Shown here in pieces: positions 1 through 12,503 of a DNA stretch of 64,000 nucleotides (positions are counted from its first letter, which is position 1; the number at the start of each line of letters is the position of its first letter). The notes beneath the pieces were generated by a model that was not told where the DNA came from, did not search any database, and saw only the letters and a program-made list of their open reading frames with translations. The position numbers were made by a program, and so were the translations under genes. Origin of the DNA: Talpa occidentalis (lineage: Eukaryota > Chordata > Mammalia > Eulipotyphla > Talpidae); contig NW_023605083.1 of assembly GCF_014898055.3 (NCBI RefSeq), positions 89,683,721 to 89,747,720 of the forward strand, given 5' to 3'.

Positions 1-705
1 GCTGTGAGAGAGATGTTTTATGCCCACTTTATGGACGAGTAAACTGAAGAACAGAAAGAAAAAGTGACTTGTCTGGGAATCCCAAAACTAGCGTTTATGG
101 CCTAAGTGTAGGTTTTCTTAGCCATATGCGTGGCCTGACTTATTCATATGGCAGCTCTTGTAAATTCTTGGCCAGTAGGGTACCACTGTGAGTTCTTGGT
201 TGGGTGTGGGATGGGGTAGGGCTGCCTTATGTTCTGTCACCTGTTGATGGCAATTGTCATGCTCCTGATGGCTTTACCCCCACACACTTAACTCTTTGCT
301 CCATGGACATAGGATGCAGACTCTTGGGGTCCATTGGACTCTAAAAGCTAGTGTTGCCTGTTCAAACTCTTGTCCTCTCTGGGCTGAATGCACTCCCAGC
401 CCCTCCTCATTCTGAGCAGCAGAGTCCCCAGCCGAGACCCTATACTACAAGCTTGCAGGAAGAAGTCTGCACGCTAGCTCACTAAGAATGATACCTTCCC
501 AGAAAGGAAAACATCTCTTATTTTCTTCCAGTAAATCAAGGTTGTGAGGTGCATTTGTTTAATGGACCCTGTCCACAGCTAATCTAATTTGGTAAGTGAC
601 TTGGGGGTAGAGAAAGATGCTGACCTGACACTTCAGGGAGGGGACTGACTGAGCAGGGGAGGTAGCAGAGAACCTATGTGTGGAGCAGGATTTTCTGCCC
701 CTCCT
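1..705. other. Intergenic, nothing recognised
   Basis: Unique-looking AT/GC-balanced sequence. I see no splice-flanked exon, no long conserved reading frame and no repeat that I can name. Confidence 0.5.
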
Positions 706-710
706 GCTGT

Positions 711-812
711 GACACACACAGACACACATGCACATGCATGTGCACACCCACACCCACACATGCACATACATATATGTACTCTCACATGCCATATACATGC
801 ACAAACACACAC
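711..812. repeat. Degenerate CA-rich simple repeat
   Basis: Runs of CA and CACACC are interrupted by ATGCA-type units over about 100 bp. The overlapping cysteine-, histidine- and threonine-rich ORFs on both strands are artefacts of this repeat. Confidence 0.85.
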
Positions 813-987
813 TTGTATTTTAGTTTTCCCCTTCTTACTTTTGATCTGAATTTCTGCCACAAGGTTTTCTGCCATCATTTGGTTGAAACCACAGCTCGCT
901 GGCATCCAGAGGCCTAGACGCCCCCCTCATGGTCAACAGGTAATGAGTATGTTCTCATGGACAGGAATTCGGATGGAAGGATGAGGA

Positions 988-1455
988 GCATGGTGGATAG
1001 AAAATGCCCCCCAAATCCTAATACTCATCCTAATCCCTGGAATTTGTGGGTATGTTACTTTATATGGCAAAACAGAAAATTGCTGGTTCAATGTAATTTA
1101 GTTAAGAATCTCAGGACTCCCCTGGATTATACGGATGGGCGCAATGCATCACAAGCATCCCTGTGAGAAGGGGGCAGAGGGCAAAGGTCAGAGGTATAAT
1201 GAGAAAGGCTTGAGCGATGTGCTTGAAAAGAGGGGAGGAGCCATGAGACAGGGGTGCAAATGGCTTCTGGAAGGTGGAAAAGGTAAGGAAATAGATTCTC
1301 TAGAACCTTCAGCAGGAACACAGCTCTGCTGACACCTTGATTTTAGCCCTTAAGAACCGCTTTAGACTTATTTCCATAACTTTTTCACAATATATTTGGG
1401 TGGTTTTAAGCCACTAAATTTGTGGGGCTTTGCTAGAACAGCCATAGGAAATCAC
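988..1455 (+). repeat. Ancient MaLR/MLT1-type LTR
   Basis: The sequence follows a familiar old mammalian LTR. It has an early segment with CCTAATCCCTGGAATTTGTG, then a block resembling 'ctggattat(c)cgggtgggc', then 'acaccttgattttagccc', and ends in 'ttttaagccactaaatttgt' and 'acagccataggaaatca'. A second copy in the opposite orientation lies at 40085-40575. Family membership is by recall, the ends are approximate, and it has no coding capacity. Confidence 0.7.
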
Positions 1456-1691
1456 ACAAGAAATCAGCAAGGCCCAAGCATGGGGAAGATGGAGGCCACG
1501 ACTCCACAGTTCCCTGAGAGACTCAGCAGCAGGCAACAGGGAGAGAGAGATCTGAGAGCGAGAAGGGGCCTTGGGGTGGGGCCAGGTCAGGCAAGGTTAG
1601 ACATCCCTGGAAGACAGAACTCAAGAGAGGCACTGAGATCATAGGTACAAAGACAGGGTCTTGGATATTAGGGATCAATATAGACACTGGG
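1456..1691. other. Intergenic, no gene
   Basis: Purine-rich stretch between two LTR relics. Its last four bases (1688-1691, TGGG) are the left target-site duplication of the solo LTR that follows. Confidence 0.5.
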
Positions 1692-2163
1692 TGTTACGGA
1701 GCAACCCCGATATAAAACGGGTTGCCTGGCTGTGGGTCCTCACCCGTGTGCTTTAAAGGGACTTATTAATACTCCACTGCAGGCACACACAAAAGGTTAA
1801 TAAAAGGTTTATTTACAAGGGAAAGGGAAACGAGGAAATATACCACTCAGGGAGAAAATCGGGAATTAAAATCTTTAATGCGTCCTTACCTTATCCACCA
1901 ACCTGGAAACCCCAAAGGCACTCCAAGAGCTGCCCGAGCTGTAAGCTGGCGGCGAGCCAAAGAAAAGGGAATACCCCAAAGTCCACGTGTCTGGTTTTAC
2001 ACCAAACCTGGCTGCTTAACCCCACCCTCAGTTTCCAGCAACCTTCCCTTTGGTGTGATGGGATTTGTCTTTCCCAATGTCTTGATGGCTTTGGTCTGGA
2101 GTGGGGGTGGAGTCCACAAAGCCTGTATGGAATTAGCTTTAGGACATCCTTTTCCCCCTAACA
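1692..2163 (-). repeat. Solo endogenous retroviral LTR with 4-bp TSD
   Basis: The 472-bp block begins TGTTACGG and ends CCTAACA, so the termini are a perfect 5-bp inverted repeat (TGTTA/TAACA), the hallmark of retroviral LTRs. It is flanked on both sides by TGGG (1688-1691 and 2164-2167), a 4-bp target duplication of the length typical of class I (gammaretrovirus-like) elements. Read on the minus strand, a polyadenylation-type AATAAA lies about 350 bp from the 5' end, giving a plausible U3-R-U5 layout, so I assign minus orientation. There are no gag, pol or env remains beside it, so this is the product of LTR-LTR recombination. The family is not identified. Confidence 0.85.
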
Positions 2164-2167
2164 TGGG

Positions 2168-2705
2168 GACTGGATGTGGCTGGGGAAAGCACCAGGAAGG
2201 ACTCAGTTCTGAAAAGTTTAGCTTGACCCTGAGCTATATCCCTGATGTCTAAAAAAACGAAGTTCCTGGAGTGCAGATTCTCCAAAGAAAAAATCAGAGG
2301 ATGTAGAGAGATTTGTATCTACTATGGGAAATTTTTCGATGCACTGACAGAAGCCTAGAATCCCACATTCTGCTGTCTGCAGTCTGAGGACCCAGAAAAG
2401 CCAGAGGTTCAACCCAGTCCAAGGCCCAAGAACCAGAGCTGATGGTGTAAATCCCAGCCTAAGGGCAGAAGGTGAGATGAGCTGTCCCAGCTCGAGCAAA
2501 TGAGACAGAAAAGAAAAAAGGTGAATTCCTCAATGCTCAAGCCCTCACTGGATTGGGTGCTGAACCCCACACTGGGAAGACCATCTGCTTTACTCAGTCC
2601 TCTGATGCAAATGTAACTGTCTTCCAGAAACACCCTCCCAGACACACCAGAAATCATGTCTGGCTTGGGCACCCTGTGGTCAGGATGTGAAATTGATCAT
2701 TACAA
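2168..2705. other. Intergenic, nothing recognised
   Basis: No supported gene or nameable repeat. Short ORFs on the minus strand have no splice context and no recognisable domain. Confidence 0.5.
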
Positions 2706-2709
2706 ACAT

Positions 2710-2817
2710 CTCGGTTAGGTCAGAAGTCACAGCCTGAGAGCTGGAAGCTGCAGGTTTGATCCATCCCATAGAAATGTTTGGCCTGTGCTGGATTAAGAAA
2801 AAAAAAAAAAAAAAAAA
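2710..2817 (+). repeat. Possible degraded tRNA-like SINE with A-tail
   Basis: A stretch containing 'ctgcaggtttgatcc', close to a B-box pattern (GGTTCGANTCC), is followed about 40 bp later by an uninterrupted A run of about 20 (2797-2817). This is the layout of a tRNA-derived SINE. The head is too diverged to name and I see no clear target duplication. It does not belong to the abundant SINE family in this window. Confidence 0.4.
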
Positions 2818-2821
2818 CATT

Positions 2822-2962
2822 TGAATCAACATTTTATTTATTTGTTTACTTATTTGTTTATTTTACATTTCAAAAGGATAGGTTTATCACAAAAGGAGAA
2901 AGAAAAAGAAAGCTACCCGCATAATCACAGGTGGGCAGGAGAACTGCTGAATCAACATTTTA
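2822..2962 (-). mobile_element. Short retroposon with 15-bp TSD
   Basis: The 15-mer TGAATCAACATTTTA occurs at 2822-2836 and again, exactly, at 2948-2962. Between the copies lie 111 bp that start with a T-rich run of TTTATTTGTTTAC-like units and read on into non-repetitive sequence. This is what a reverse-oriented, severely 5'-truncated retroposon with an A-rich tail looks like. The source element is not recognised. Confidence 0.75.
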
Positions 2963-3680
2963 AAAATCAATAGATGTTACCCATAACTATTTAAAGTTGT
3001 GACTTATCTTAAAATAAGATGTGACCTGGCAACAATGAATCTGCACTTCTGCTTATTCCAGGGACTCCCAGCCCATCCTGGTGGAGGGGAGACATCCCTA
3101 GGAAGGCAGGCCCTGCAACCATGGAGGTGGGGCCACCCATCATCACTCAAAAGAGGAAGCCTAGGCTTTATGGACCTGGGTTGGGTGTGTCCCCAGGCAG
3201 CGTCTGAGGCCTGACTCCTCACAGCGCCCGGCCTCCAGATGCAGCTTGACAAGTGCCGAGTGCAGAAGGACTCTCGGCCACATTGATCCAGACACTAAAC
3301 TCCTATTAATGTAGTCAGGGAAGGCAATTGCTTTCTTGGCAGCCACTTGTGGCTGATGGCTGGCACGGACCTCACAGTCAGATGAGACACCCAGAATGTC
3401 CCGCAGGAGCAGATGCAAACCGAGACCTCTGAGGCTGGGTGTGAAACCTCGCTGCAGGCTTTGGACTCCGGCCCTGTCAGTGTTCGGCATTCAGTACCCC
3501 ACTTCCTGCAACCCCAGTTAGTAGACTAAGATTTCCTGCTCGTCCTCACTTCCTTTTGGCTGTCCCCCTCTTAGTTCTGACTTCTGGACCTGTGTATTTC
3601 TACTGGGCTGAAAGTCACCCCTTGCTCTTGCTGCGTGGGTCTGTTACTTGGCGGAACCCCTCCCCAGCCCCAGCAGCACC
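2963..3680. other. Intergenic, nothing recognised
   Basis: Mixed-composition sequence without a nameable repeat or exon. The short overlapping ORFs on the two strands near 3000-3490 have no domain or splice support. Confidence 0.45.
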
Positions 3681-4375
3681 CTCTTTGGTCTCTAGATCTG
3701 TCTTGCTTCCCTGAAACACCGAGTTTGTTCATTTCTCTCTACCCCAGGACCACTGCTCCCGTCCAAACCAACAGCCTCTCATCTGAACCTCCAACCTGGG
3801 CCTCTTCTTCCAGGCTTTGTTCTTTTAACTCATTCTGCAGCAACAACTAGAGAATCCCCTTGCAAGAACAAACCTCACCATGGTTACTCTTCATAATCCT
3901 CCAATGGATGGCCCTGACTTCTGAACAAAGCCTGGGCACGGGGCACTTCTGCTGTGGCCTTTGTACTCTCCTCTCCCTGGCCTCATGCTCAGCAGCATTC
4001 TCCTCCCCACCCCCACTCCCTGCTCTAGCCATACCAGTCTCTTCACACACCCCCTTGTTCTCTCTGAAATTTGTACTTTCATATCTGTTCCCTATGGCAA
4101 GAACCTTTCCTATCCCATGCAACACTCACTCCCAAATCCCCAAGCTGGGCTCCCCAGCTATGTGCCCTCTGAGACTTTGCCTTCCAGATATGGCACCTGT
4201 CACCCTTGTCATTGTCCCCTGAATTGTTTCTCTTCCCCACCAGGTTATAGGCTCCATCCAAACAGGGAGCATGTCTGCTTGGATCTCCAGATATCCCCAC
4301 TGCTTAGAGTAAGCTTGGGACATAGCTGGTGCTTAATGTCTATATCAAATAACTGAGTGAATGAATGAATGAAAA
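3680..4375 (+). repeat. L2 LINE 3' fragment
   Basis: Pyrimidine-rich text leads into 'ataggctccatccaaacagg', then a 'tgcttagagtaagcttgggacatagctggtgcttaat'-like block, and ends in a (TGAA)n run near 4355. This is the typical 3' end of L2. It accounts for the 131-aa and 120-aa plus-strand ORFs here, which are not genes. Confidence 0.75.
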
Positions 4376-5924
4376 TGAGAACAAAGTCAAGAGCAGAGAG
4401 AGCCCATGTGGGTAAACAGAGACCTTCCTCCAGGTTGGTCCAAAGTCATCTTTAATTGACACTCTCTGGGTACACCTGGTGACAGGTGAGTCTGCCAGGT
4501 GCAGGGGTGGGGGGAGGAACAGATTGTAGGAAACTTTCCAACTGTAACAGCGCCTCACCCCCACTCCTTGTCCACCTTGTCCAAGGAGATAGCGTGAGAG
4601 ACGTTGCCAACTGCCTGTTTATGCAAGTGACATTCCTGCCCATCAAAACAGGAAAGGAACCTGACTAGCATAACTAATGTCAGGAAAAACTGAGAATTTC
4701 AGAGCTTAGTTTTCTTAACGACTGTGTCATTCTACTTGAAAGATGACTGGGATGAGGCTAGAGAATCAGGCTGGAGCTCACAGCCTCAACCCTTCCTGCC
4801 TAGACCCAGGGAACCCTAGGTCCTAGACTGGGGCCAAACTTGAGATGGGGCTTTAAGGGCCCTATTTTCAGGGTGCTGAGCCAAGTAGGACATTCAGTAT
4901 GTCATTTTCATGGCAAAATAAAGGTCTAGGTGACTTAAAATCAAGAGACCATGTCCTGGAACCAGCAGGAGCTCTCTAGGTAGAGCTGTCCTAGACTAGA
5001 ACACACCAGTGTGGTCTCTGGTTTCTGGTCAGGGCTGAGTAGACAGAAGACCCTGGACCAGGAGGAGCAAGGGGTGGTCAGCAAGGGCTTGGGCATGTGG
5101 CATTCGCCACTTTCAGCCACTTCTTCATTTGAAAAATGTAGGCATTGCCCCGTGGTCCTTAAAACTCCTTCCTTAGAACAATAGAATCTGTGATTTAGAC
5201 AGTTCCTGCAGAGAGGGTTTTATAAGCATGGAGACAAAACTGAACCTTGTTCCCGTCACCCTTATAGTAAGTGCTCGTCTCCCAATCAGGAAGAAGAAGC
5301 CAAAAGTAGGAAATCACCCTCTCAAGCTGTGGCCCCCCAAACCAATGAAATCTGAAGACCTTCCTCAAGTAGGCTAACTTTGAAACAAAACAGAGTTTGC
5401 CCACAGTGAAGGCTGACACTGGAACTTGTCACACCCCGAGGGCTGTTATGACATGTATACCAGAGGCCGCTTTCTGCCATGAGCGCCTGCCTGTCGGGTC
5501 AGTAACCTTGGGAAGTCTGCCCTGTGGTTTTTTGGGTTTTTTTTTTTTCATTTTCAGTTCCTGGTGTGTTCTTCTCTTATGAAGTCTGACTCCTGTGAAC
5601 TTCTTTACAAGGTAGCTTTTTTCTTTTCTTTTCTAAGTGCTTTTGTCTCTGAGTCTTCCTTTCACACGAAGGACTGAGCGGGGTAGAGGAGCAGACTCAA
5701 GGTTAAGTTACCACAAGGAGCAGCTACAACCTGTCAGGAAACTGACTTGCAGGGGAGCCGCTGGCTGACTGTTGAGATGTTGGGGAGATGGCAGTAGTGG
5801 GAGATGGCCTAGACTGGAGAGGCAGCCACTGGCACCAGGCCCCAGGGTAGGAGCAGAGGTGATTGCATCAGGATGCAGCACAGTCTTCAGAGCCCCATGG
5901 ATGGAATCCTGTCTCCACCATTCT
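4376..5924. other. Intergenic, nothing recognised
   Basis: Unique sequence with a T run near 5527-5550. No gene is supported. The small ORFs at 5195-5582 lack splice context. Confidence 0.45.
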
Positions 5925-6060
5925 TTACCTTGGGTAAGTCACTTAGCCTTTCTGGGCCTTGGGGATTATTTTTTTAATCTGTAAAATGGGAATAATTAAA
6001 ACCCAGTTCACTGATTTGTTGTAAGGTTTAAAGAGCCAAGAGCAAAACAGGCCCTCGGTG
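5925..6060 (+). repeat. MIR SINE fragment
   Basis: Contains the MIR core order 'gtaagtcacttagcctttct' and 'taaaatgggaataatt', followed by a 'ttgtaaggtttaaag' segment. Confidence 0.8.
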
Positions 6061-6964
6061 CACATGATTTCCCTTCCTGCCCCTGTGCCCACGGCACCAA
6101 CGTGGCCGGGGTCCAAGGACAGCAGGGCAAGGAGAGCTCTGGCCTTCAGAGGTGCATGGCACCCCATAGTGATAAGAAGTAGAGCTAAGGATGACCCCAG
6201 TTGTTAGAAATGGGAACACAGGGGAGTAGGAGGAGAGGGGATCTAGAGCCCCAGTCCCAGCATCAGGACCGTGGGACCTCTCCAGCCTCAGACCTGGCTT
6301 GATCCTGGCACCTGGGCTCTGGCCAATCCTACCACTGGGTGCAAGGACCCCTGTGGGAGAAAAAGGACCTCATAGGGAGGGGACAGTCTCACTCAGGGAG
6401 GAAAGGAATGCCCAGTGTGTGTGGAGGGGGTAGGCAACAAATCCAACATCCTGCCCCACTTCCACCCATGTGGGGATGTGACTGTTTCCAAGCATGGTCT
6501 ATCAGCTAGTCCCGCTCCCCGAGCAGGCCCTGCCTGACCCCACAAACAGAATACCTTGGTGACGGTCAGTGAAGGAAATCAAGCTGAATTTCAGTCTCAG
6601 CCCCAGCGCTCACCACTCTCTCTTGGGGACCACACTTGTGTGGACCCTCCTCATCACAGTGTCCATCCCCCTGTCACTCAGTGGATGGCCCATCTGATGG
6701 ATGAGGCATCTCTGAACATGAGCAAGGATGGAGGGCATCCTGTTCCCTAATCCCTGGCTGGCCTCTTAGACCAGAGACCTCCTTATAAGAAAAATCGCCC
6801 ACATGACCACTGCAAGACTGCAAACCCTGAGCCACCACAACTGTCTCCAAGTCCAAGTCCCTGGCCTTGGAAAGGAAGTCTTGCCTCTGGATCTGGGATT
6901 CAGGAACATCAAAACCTCCTAGCTCTGTGCGCTTATAAAATGCCTTCCTGTTTCCAGTCCTATT
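6061..6964. other. Intergenic, no gene
   Basis: Unique sequence. The 105-aa minus-strand ORF at 6674-6991 has no recognisable domain and runs into a MIR. Confidence 0.45.
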
Positions 6965-7120
6965 AATCTTCATAACAATCCTGTTAAACACACAGAGTGA
7001 TAATAATCATCTACATTGCACAGACAGGGTACCTAAAGCTCAGAGAGCACAGCTGACTTAGACAAGGTCACACAGCTAGTAAATGTCAGGAGTGAGATGA
7101 AAACCCAGTGGTCTGACCTC
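6965..7120 (-). repeat. MIR SINE fragment
   Basis: The reverse-orientation MIR signature is present: 'aagctcagagagcacagctg', then 'aaggtcacacagctagtaaa', then 'cagtggtctgacctca'. Confidence 0.8.
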
Positions 7121-8338
7121 AAGGAGCATGCATTTTCCTCTCTGCCTCGACTGCACCTTCCAAGGAGTGAGCTCCCTGTCACTGAGGTGAACGAACTGAA
7201 ACTGGAGAGACTTCTCTCAAGGTAGCATCTAAGAGACTACTCAAGTTCTGGATTAATTCATGTAGATTTACCAGGAGTTGTCTAGAAAAGAAATCAAGCT
7301 GTTCTTTGGGCAACATCAGCTGCATATTTACAAGCATTAGGCACTTCTTCCTCATCACTAGAAGGTAAAAACACCAAAAATCATGCAAAGGTCATTTCAG
7401 TTCTCCCTCAACTTGAGCAGCAGGAAGAACACAGCGGTCAGCACTGGGACATGGTCAGAGAGCATCATGGTGCTGCCACCTCAGCCATGAGGCTCTGGGC
7501 CAAGCAGCTCAGCTTGTGTGAGTCATTTTTAAAATGGGAGTGATGGTACATCATCATCACCCCATCTCAATGTACTTTGAGCTCTCTGCTGCATGCTGCA
7601 GACCTGGGACTTCCAGAACCTCACCTCCCTTCTCTGCTCCTCCTAGAAAAGAGAAAACCCACCAGAGAGCCTCCCTAACTTCCTGACACCCCAATTCTGG
7701 CTCCCAGCCCCACCTCAAACCAGTCACCTGGATTCAAACAAGGGACTCGACTCACTGGAAAAATCAGCCCAAACAATTGTCTGGCCAAATTGACTTGTCA
7801 GTCACCCGGCCCAGGCAGGACCCAGGAGAATAACCTGATCTCCATGCGGGAGAGAATGATTTGTAAGCTTTGAGGCCAGGAGGAAAAACACCCAGAAAAG
7901 ATCTAACACAGAGAGAACAACTCAGTCTGGGTTTCCATAGTGATTCTGGGAGGCACAGGAGGAACATGTGCCAGGATAATTCAGAGACAGCAGCCAGCAA
8001 TCACCTTGCCTCTCCACAGGCCATCTGGCCCCGTGTCACTCGGGCAGTGCGCTCCCTCTCCTAAGCCACAACCCACCCGTCCAGTCCCCAAGGCCCTGAA
8101 TCCTGCAAATGTCCCATTTGGAATCCCTTACACCTTCTCCAGGGTTTGCAATGGTCTGGGAGAAGAATCCTGAAGTCCTGTTCATAGGATATATCTAAAA
8201 TACCTATAACTGCCTCATCAAGACACCATTCTTCTCTAAGCATTGCTTTTCAAATAAGAACAAAAGCAGTTCTTCTGTGTATGTTGCTGTGAGAGTTCCA
8301 AATAAAATAACAGAATTTTTAATAAATGTGAACATAAT
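7121..8338. other. Intergenic, nothing recognised
   Basis: No exon or repeat that I can name. Short ORFs on both strands near 7764-8243 overlap each other and carry no domain. Confidence 0.45.
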
Positions 8339-8515
8339 TATTTCCCTCACATTTGGACAGCATTTCACAGTTTGCAAAGAGCTTCACCTCCACCATCTCA
8401 CAGAAACCTCACAATAGCTCTGTAAAGTGTTCAGAAACAGCATCACTCCCATTTGGCTGATGAGGGAACCAGGGCATAGAGTGGAGTGATTTCTCAAGCC
8501 TTGCCTCCATTAACA
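8339..8515 (-). repeat. MIR-type fragment
   Basis: Text of the form 'cagcatttcacagtttgcaa', 'ctcacaatagctctgtaaag' and 'ttggctgatgagggaacc' matches reverse-orientation MIR-class repeats. Confidence 0.65.
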
Positions 8516-9579
8516 AGGGTGGTGCTCAGACCAGTAACTTGGGACTCTATATTGAGTGCTCTTTCTAAACTATCATTCAGGTTTGGGAAATACCAATAAT
8601 TAATTCTGAAGGAACAAACATGAAAAATCATATGAAGGAGAAAAGATGTCAAGAGAAACCACTGTGTTGGCTGGAGGAAGACCATGTGACCAAGGATAAG
8701 CAGAGCCCAACAGAAAGACTCACTAAAAAAAAAAAGGAAGATGAGGTGTGTGGTTTTGGTGACCTTCAAATCATGAAAGCTGGGGTCAGGGGGAGGCCAA
8801 CAATCAAGTCTTTCACAAATCTTTTTTCTATGTTGGGCACTGGGCAGAGTGTTTGCATCAGAAAATCTCATGTAATCTTCAAAACAATCCATAAGATAGG
8901 CTCGTCTCCCAGAATATTCTAGGTGGCAAGCAATAACATTTTATAAAAGCCTAAAAATGGTTTAAACACTAAAGGAACCTGACATTGAAGGTGGGACCAC
9001 AAGTTCATGCTTTGAACTCTCCCTCTGATCCCAAAACATGGCACTCAAAGATAAAATATCAACAGAGAGAATGAAAAAGACATCCCACTTTCAAAAGCAA
9101 GAGAAAGATCTTCTGGACTAGATACAGTAGAGAAGAAAGAGAAATGGCCGGCTAGGTCTCTGGGATCACAAGAGGTGCCTGGGAGCTCTATCCTGTGAGA
9201 CACAGGGACCAAAAGTGCCACTTGTGAGTCTGCATCCAGACCCACTGGGCCTGGCATGGGGCTCTCCCACCAGGGAAGGAGTCAAAACAAACTGCAATGG
9301 GTTGCACTGCCCCCACCCACCACCCAGGGCTGTGGTTTGTATGAAGCAAAGTGGCCAGGAAAATGGGAGTCTTCCAGCTAGGACCCAGGCAGCAAGCCAG
9401 GCTCCCAGATCTGCATTCTCCTCCACCTCCCCAAATAACTGAGCCTTATATGCCAAATGACACCAGATCCTGGGATGGTGCCTCAGTGGCTGGGTTGACA
9501 ACTACAAAAGGTGAAGGTGGCATTGGGGGGAATGGAAGAGATACCCATTCCAGAGATTCCTCCAAAGCTAAGTTCTAAA
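8516..9579. other. Intergenic, nothing recognised
   Basis: No supported gene. The 132-aa minus-strand ORF at 8494-8892 and the 111-aa ORF at 9166-9501 lack any recognisable domain or splice framework. Confidence 0.45.
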
Positions 9580-9784
9580 CTATGTAAAGAAATCTAGCAC
9601 TAAGAAAGAGAGCCAACAAAACCAATTTTCACCCCAGACCAAAGTAGTATAATAGAGCAACCAGAAATAATTGTTATGATTATTTAGGATCCATGGTGGA
9701 TAAGGGACAAAATAACATGAAATCGTAACAACAAGAATTGTGAAATAAAAGCCAGCAGAAATGAAGCACAGTCATGGATATTAA

Positions 9785-9840
9785 GGAAGGGGAGGGGGAG
9801 GGAGAAGGGGAAAGAGGTGGGCGGGGCGGGGGGGGATGGC
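9785..9840 (+). repeat. G-rich tract
   Basis: A dense run of GGGG and GGGAGGG blocks ends in a long G run near 9827-9834. The pattern has at least four closely spaced G triplets and so fits a possible G-quadruplex, although composition alone does not prove one. Confidence 0.7.
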
Positions 9841-12503
9841 CACTGTTAGAGATGCTAGAGACAAAATAGGCACTTAATTGAACTAAATTTCAATTGAAAA
9901 AAAAATTGAAAATTTCTTTAGAGGAGAAAGAGAGAATGAACACATTGGGTGATGCTGCTGTTTTCATCTCAGAACACAACTTGGGAAAATGAAGAAATAA
10001 AATAAAATACGAAAGAGCTATTATAAAGAACATACCTAGCAAGAGTTCCAGAAGAAGAAAATAGACCAGATAGCGAGGAAGCAATTTTCAAAGATAAAAG
10101 GACATAGGATTTTCTAGAATTTAAGAAAAATGTAGGTCCTCAAATTGGACACATGTACTTAGGGCTAAATAGTGTACAATTTTTAAAACCACATCTAGTT
10201 CTATATCATAGTAAAATTAAAGAATATCACAAATAAAGAAAAATAATTTTAAAAACTACCAGATAGAGAAAAGCAGACACGAAAGACAAAAACAAAACAG
10301 TATAGTAACTGCATGCTTCTCATCACCACAACCGAGGATAAGAGACAATGGAATGGAAAAAGGATGATCAAAAATAACAGACAGTCTAGAATTATATCCT
10401 CAACTAAACTATCAATCAAGACTGAAAGTGAAATCAAGACATTTTCAAACATAAAAGCCTAAATGTTTACCACCCAAGAAACTAACAGAGAATTAGCAGA
10501 GACTGTGTTTTAACAAGAATAAAAGTAAAGCCAAAGGAAAAAAATGTCATGCAAGAAACAAAGGTGAAGTTGGAAATTGGTTAAAAAAAAGCCATAAATT
10601 TTATTGATTGCTAAGTATGCTATTTAATTGCAATATTATTACAAATGATATTAATAATATCTGGACCAAAAAATACAGGGGTTCTGTGGATAAAGTATGC
10701 CTAGGTTTATCTGAAGGAGAGACTAGCCAGTAACCTCTGATGTTATTAGAAAAAAATAATAACAAAATAGAATTGCTAGAACTATAAATGTCATTGCTCA
10801 AAGAATAGTAACATAATTTACAGTTTATAAGTCAGCAGGAGTAGGAAAAGATGACAAAAGAAAACTTTATCAATCCATTGAAACTAAGTAGAAAAATAAA
10901 GGTAAAGAAAACACAGCATTGAGTGGCAGACATGATATACTAGTAATCATCAAAGAAACATTAACAGATTAAACTCATCTCCTAAAAAAAAAAAAGATGG
11001 GATTTTTAAAAATCTAACTATATGTTGCTTGCAGGGACAGACAAATTGAAATGAAGGAGGAAATATCCTATCAGGCAAATATTAAAAGAAAGCTAATGTA
11101 GCAATACTAATGTGAGATAAACAGTAGGAGAAATAAAGAAGGAAATACACAATGAATAAAGGCTGGCACTCCACCAAAGAGACCTAAAACTCATGAACTT
11201 CTATGCATCTATCCCATCTCAAAATATCCCATCTCAAAATATATGATGTACAAACTGTCAGAGTTACTTTGAGGTATTGACAAACACCCTATCACAGAAG
11301 AAGAGATTAGTGTACCTCCAGAAAAAATAGATCCAGCAGTCAGATATTAACTACCTGAAACACATAATTAAGAGATTGATCAAATAGATAAATCTGGAAA
11401 GATGCTCCCAATACAAATGGAATATTAATTCTTCTCAGGTGCATAGAGCACACTATAAAATCACACCAGGTCACAAAGATGTTATTGACAAACCGGAAAG
11501 AATCATGTCCTGCCAGGTTCTCCAACCAATGCAACTCTATTAGCATTCAACAAAGAAAGTGCATTTAAAAGCACCTAGGAAAAAATATGTTCCTGAATAA
11601 TGTGGATTAAAAGGAAATTCACAATATAAATTAATGAACTATTTAGAAACAATGATAATGCTTATACTTTATATAAAAATTTGTGGAACATGATTAAAGT
11701 TATACCTAGAGGAAAATTTTTATTGTTCAACGTGTTTATTGAAAAAACAGGAAAGATTAAAGGTAAATGAGTTCCTTGTCAAATTCAAGAAGCTACAAAA
11801 AGAAAATCAGGCTAGCGGAGAGGAAATAATAAAGATGACAGCAGAAATTAATGAAATGGAGAAAGAATTAGAGATGATAAAACCATAACTTGACACTTTC
11901 AAAGACTAACAAAAGAGACAAACCTCAAGTAAAGAAAAAAGATACAATAAAAATTCAAAATCATTTAAAAAAAAAACATGAATAACTTCCAGACAATGAA
12001 GACACGGACATTTCCATAAAAACATAAATTATGAAAACTGACTGAAAAATAGAATACTTGAATAAGCCATTTTAAAAATATAATAGGTCATGGAAAAACT
12101 TCCCCTCCCAAACACAGTAAGCCCAGACAGTTACAGAAGTGAGTTTTATTTACAAAACCCTCAGGAGACAGGCAAACTCTATACACAAGCTGCTTCAGAG
12201 AATTGGGGGATGTAGGAGAGGATTAGAGGTTGTTGCCCTTCTTACTGTATAAGACCAGTGTCATCTTGCTATCAAAACAGACAAGAAGAGTTTTTAATGG
12301 AAAATCAGACTTCAAATTTGTGTATATGGATAAAAAACTCTAGATATTAAAAGGGTGTCAAATCCACTCCAGCAATATATGAAATATAATATGACAAAAT
12401 GAAGCTTATCACAGAAATAAAAAGGTAGTTCAATATTAAATCTCTTGATATAATTAAACATATTAGCAGATTAAGGAGAAAGATGCACAAAAAGCATCCA
12501 CTA

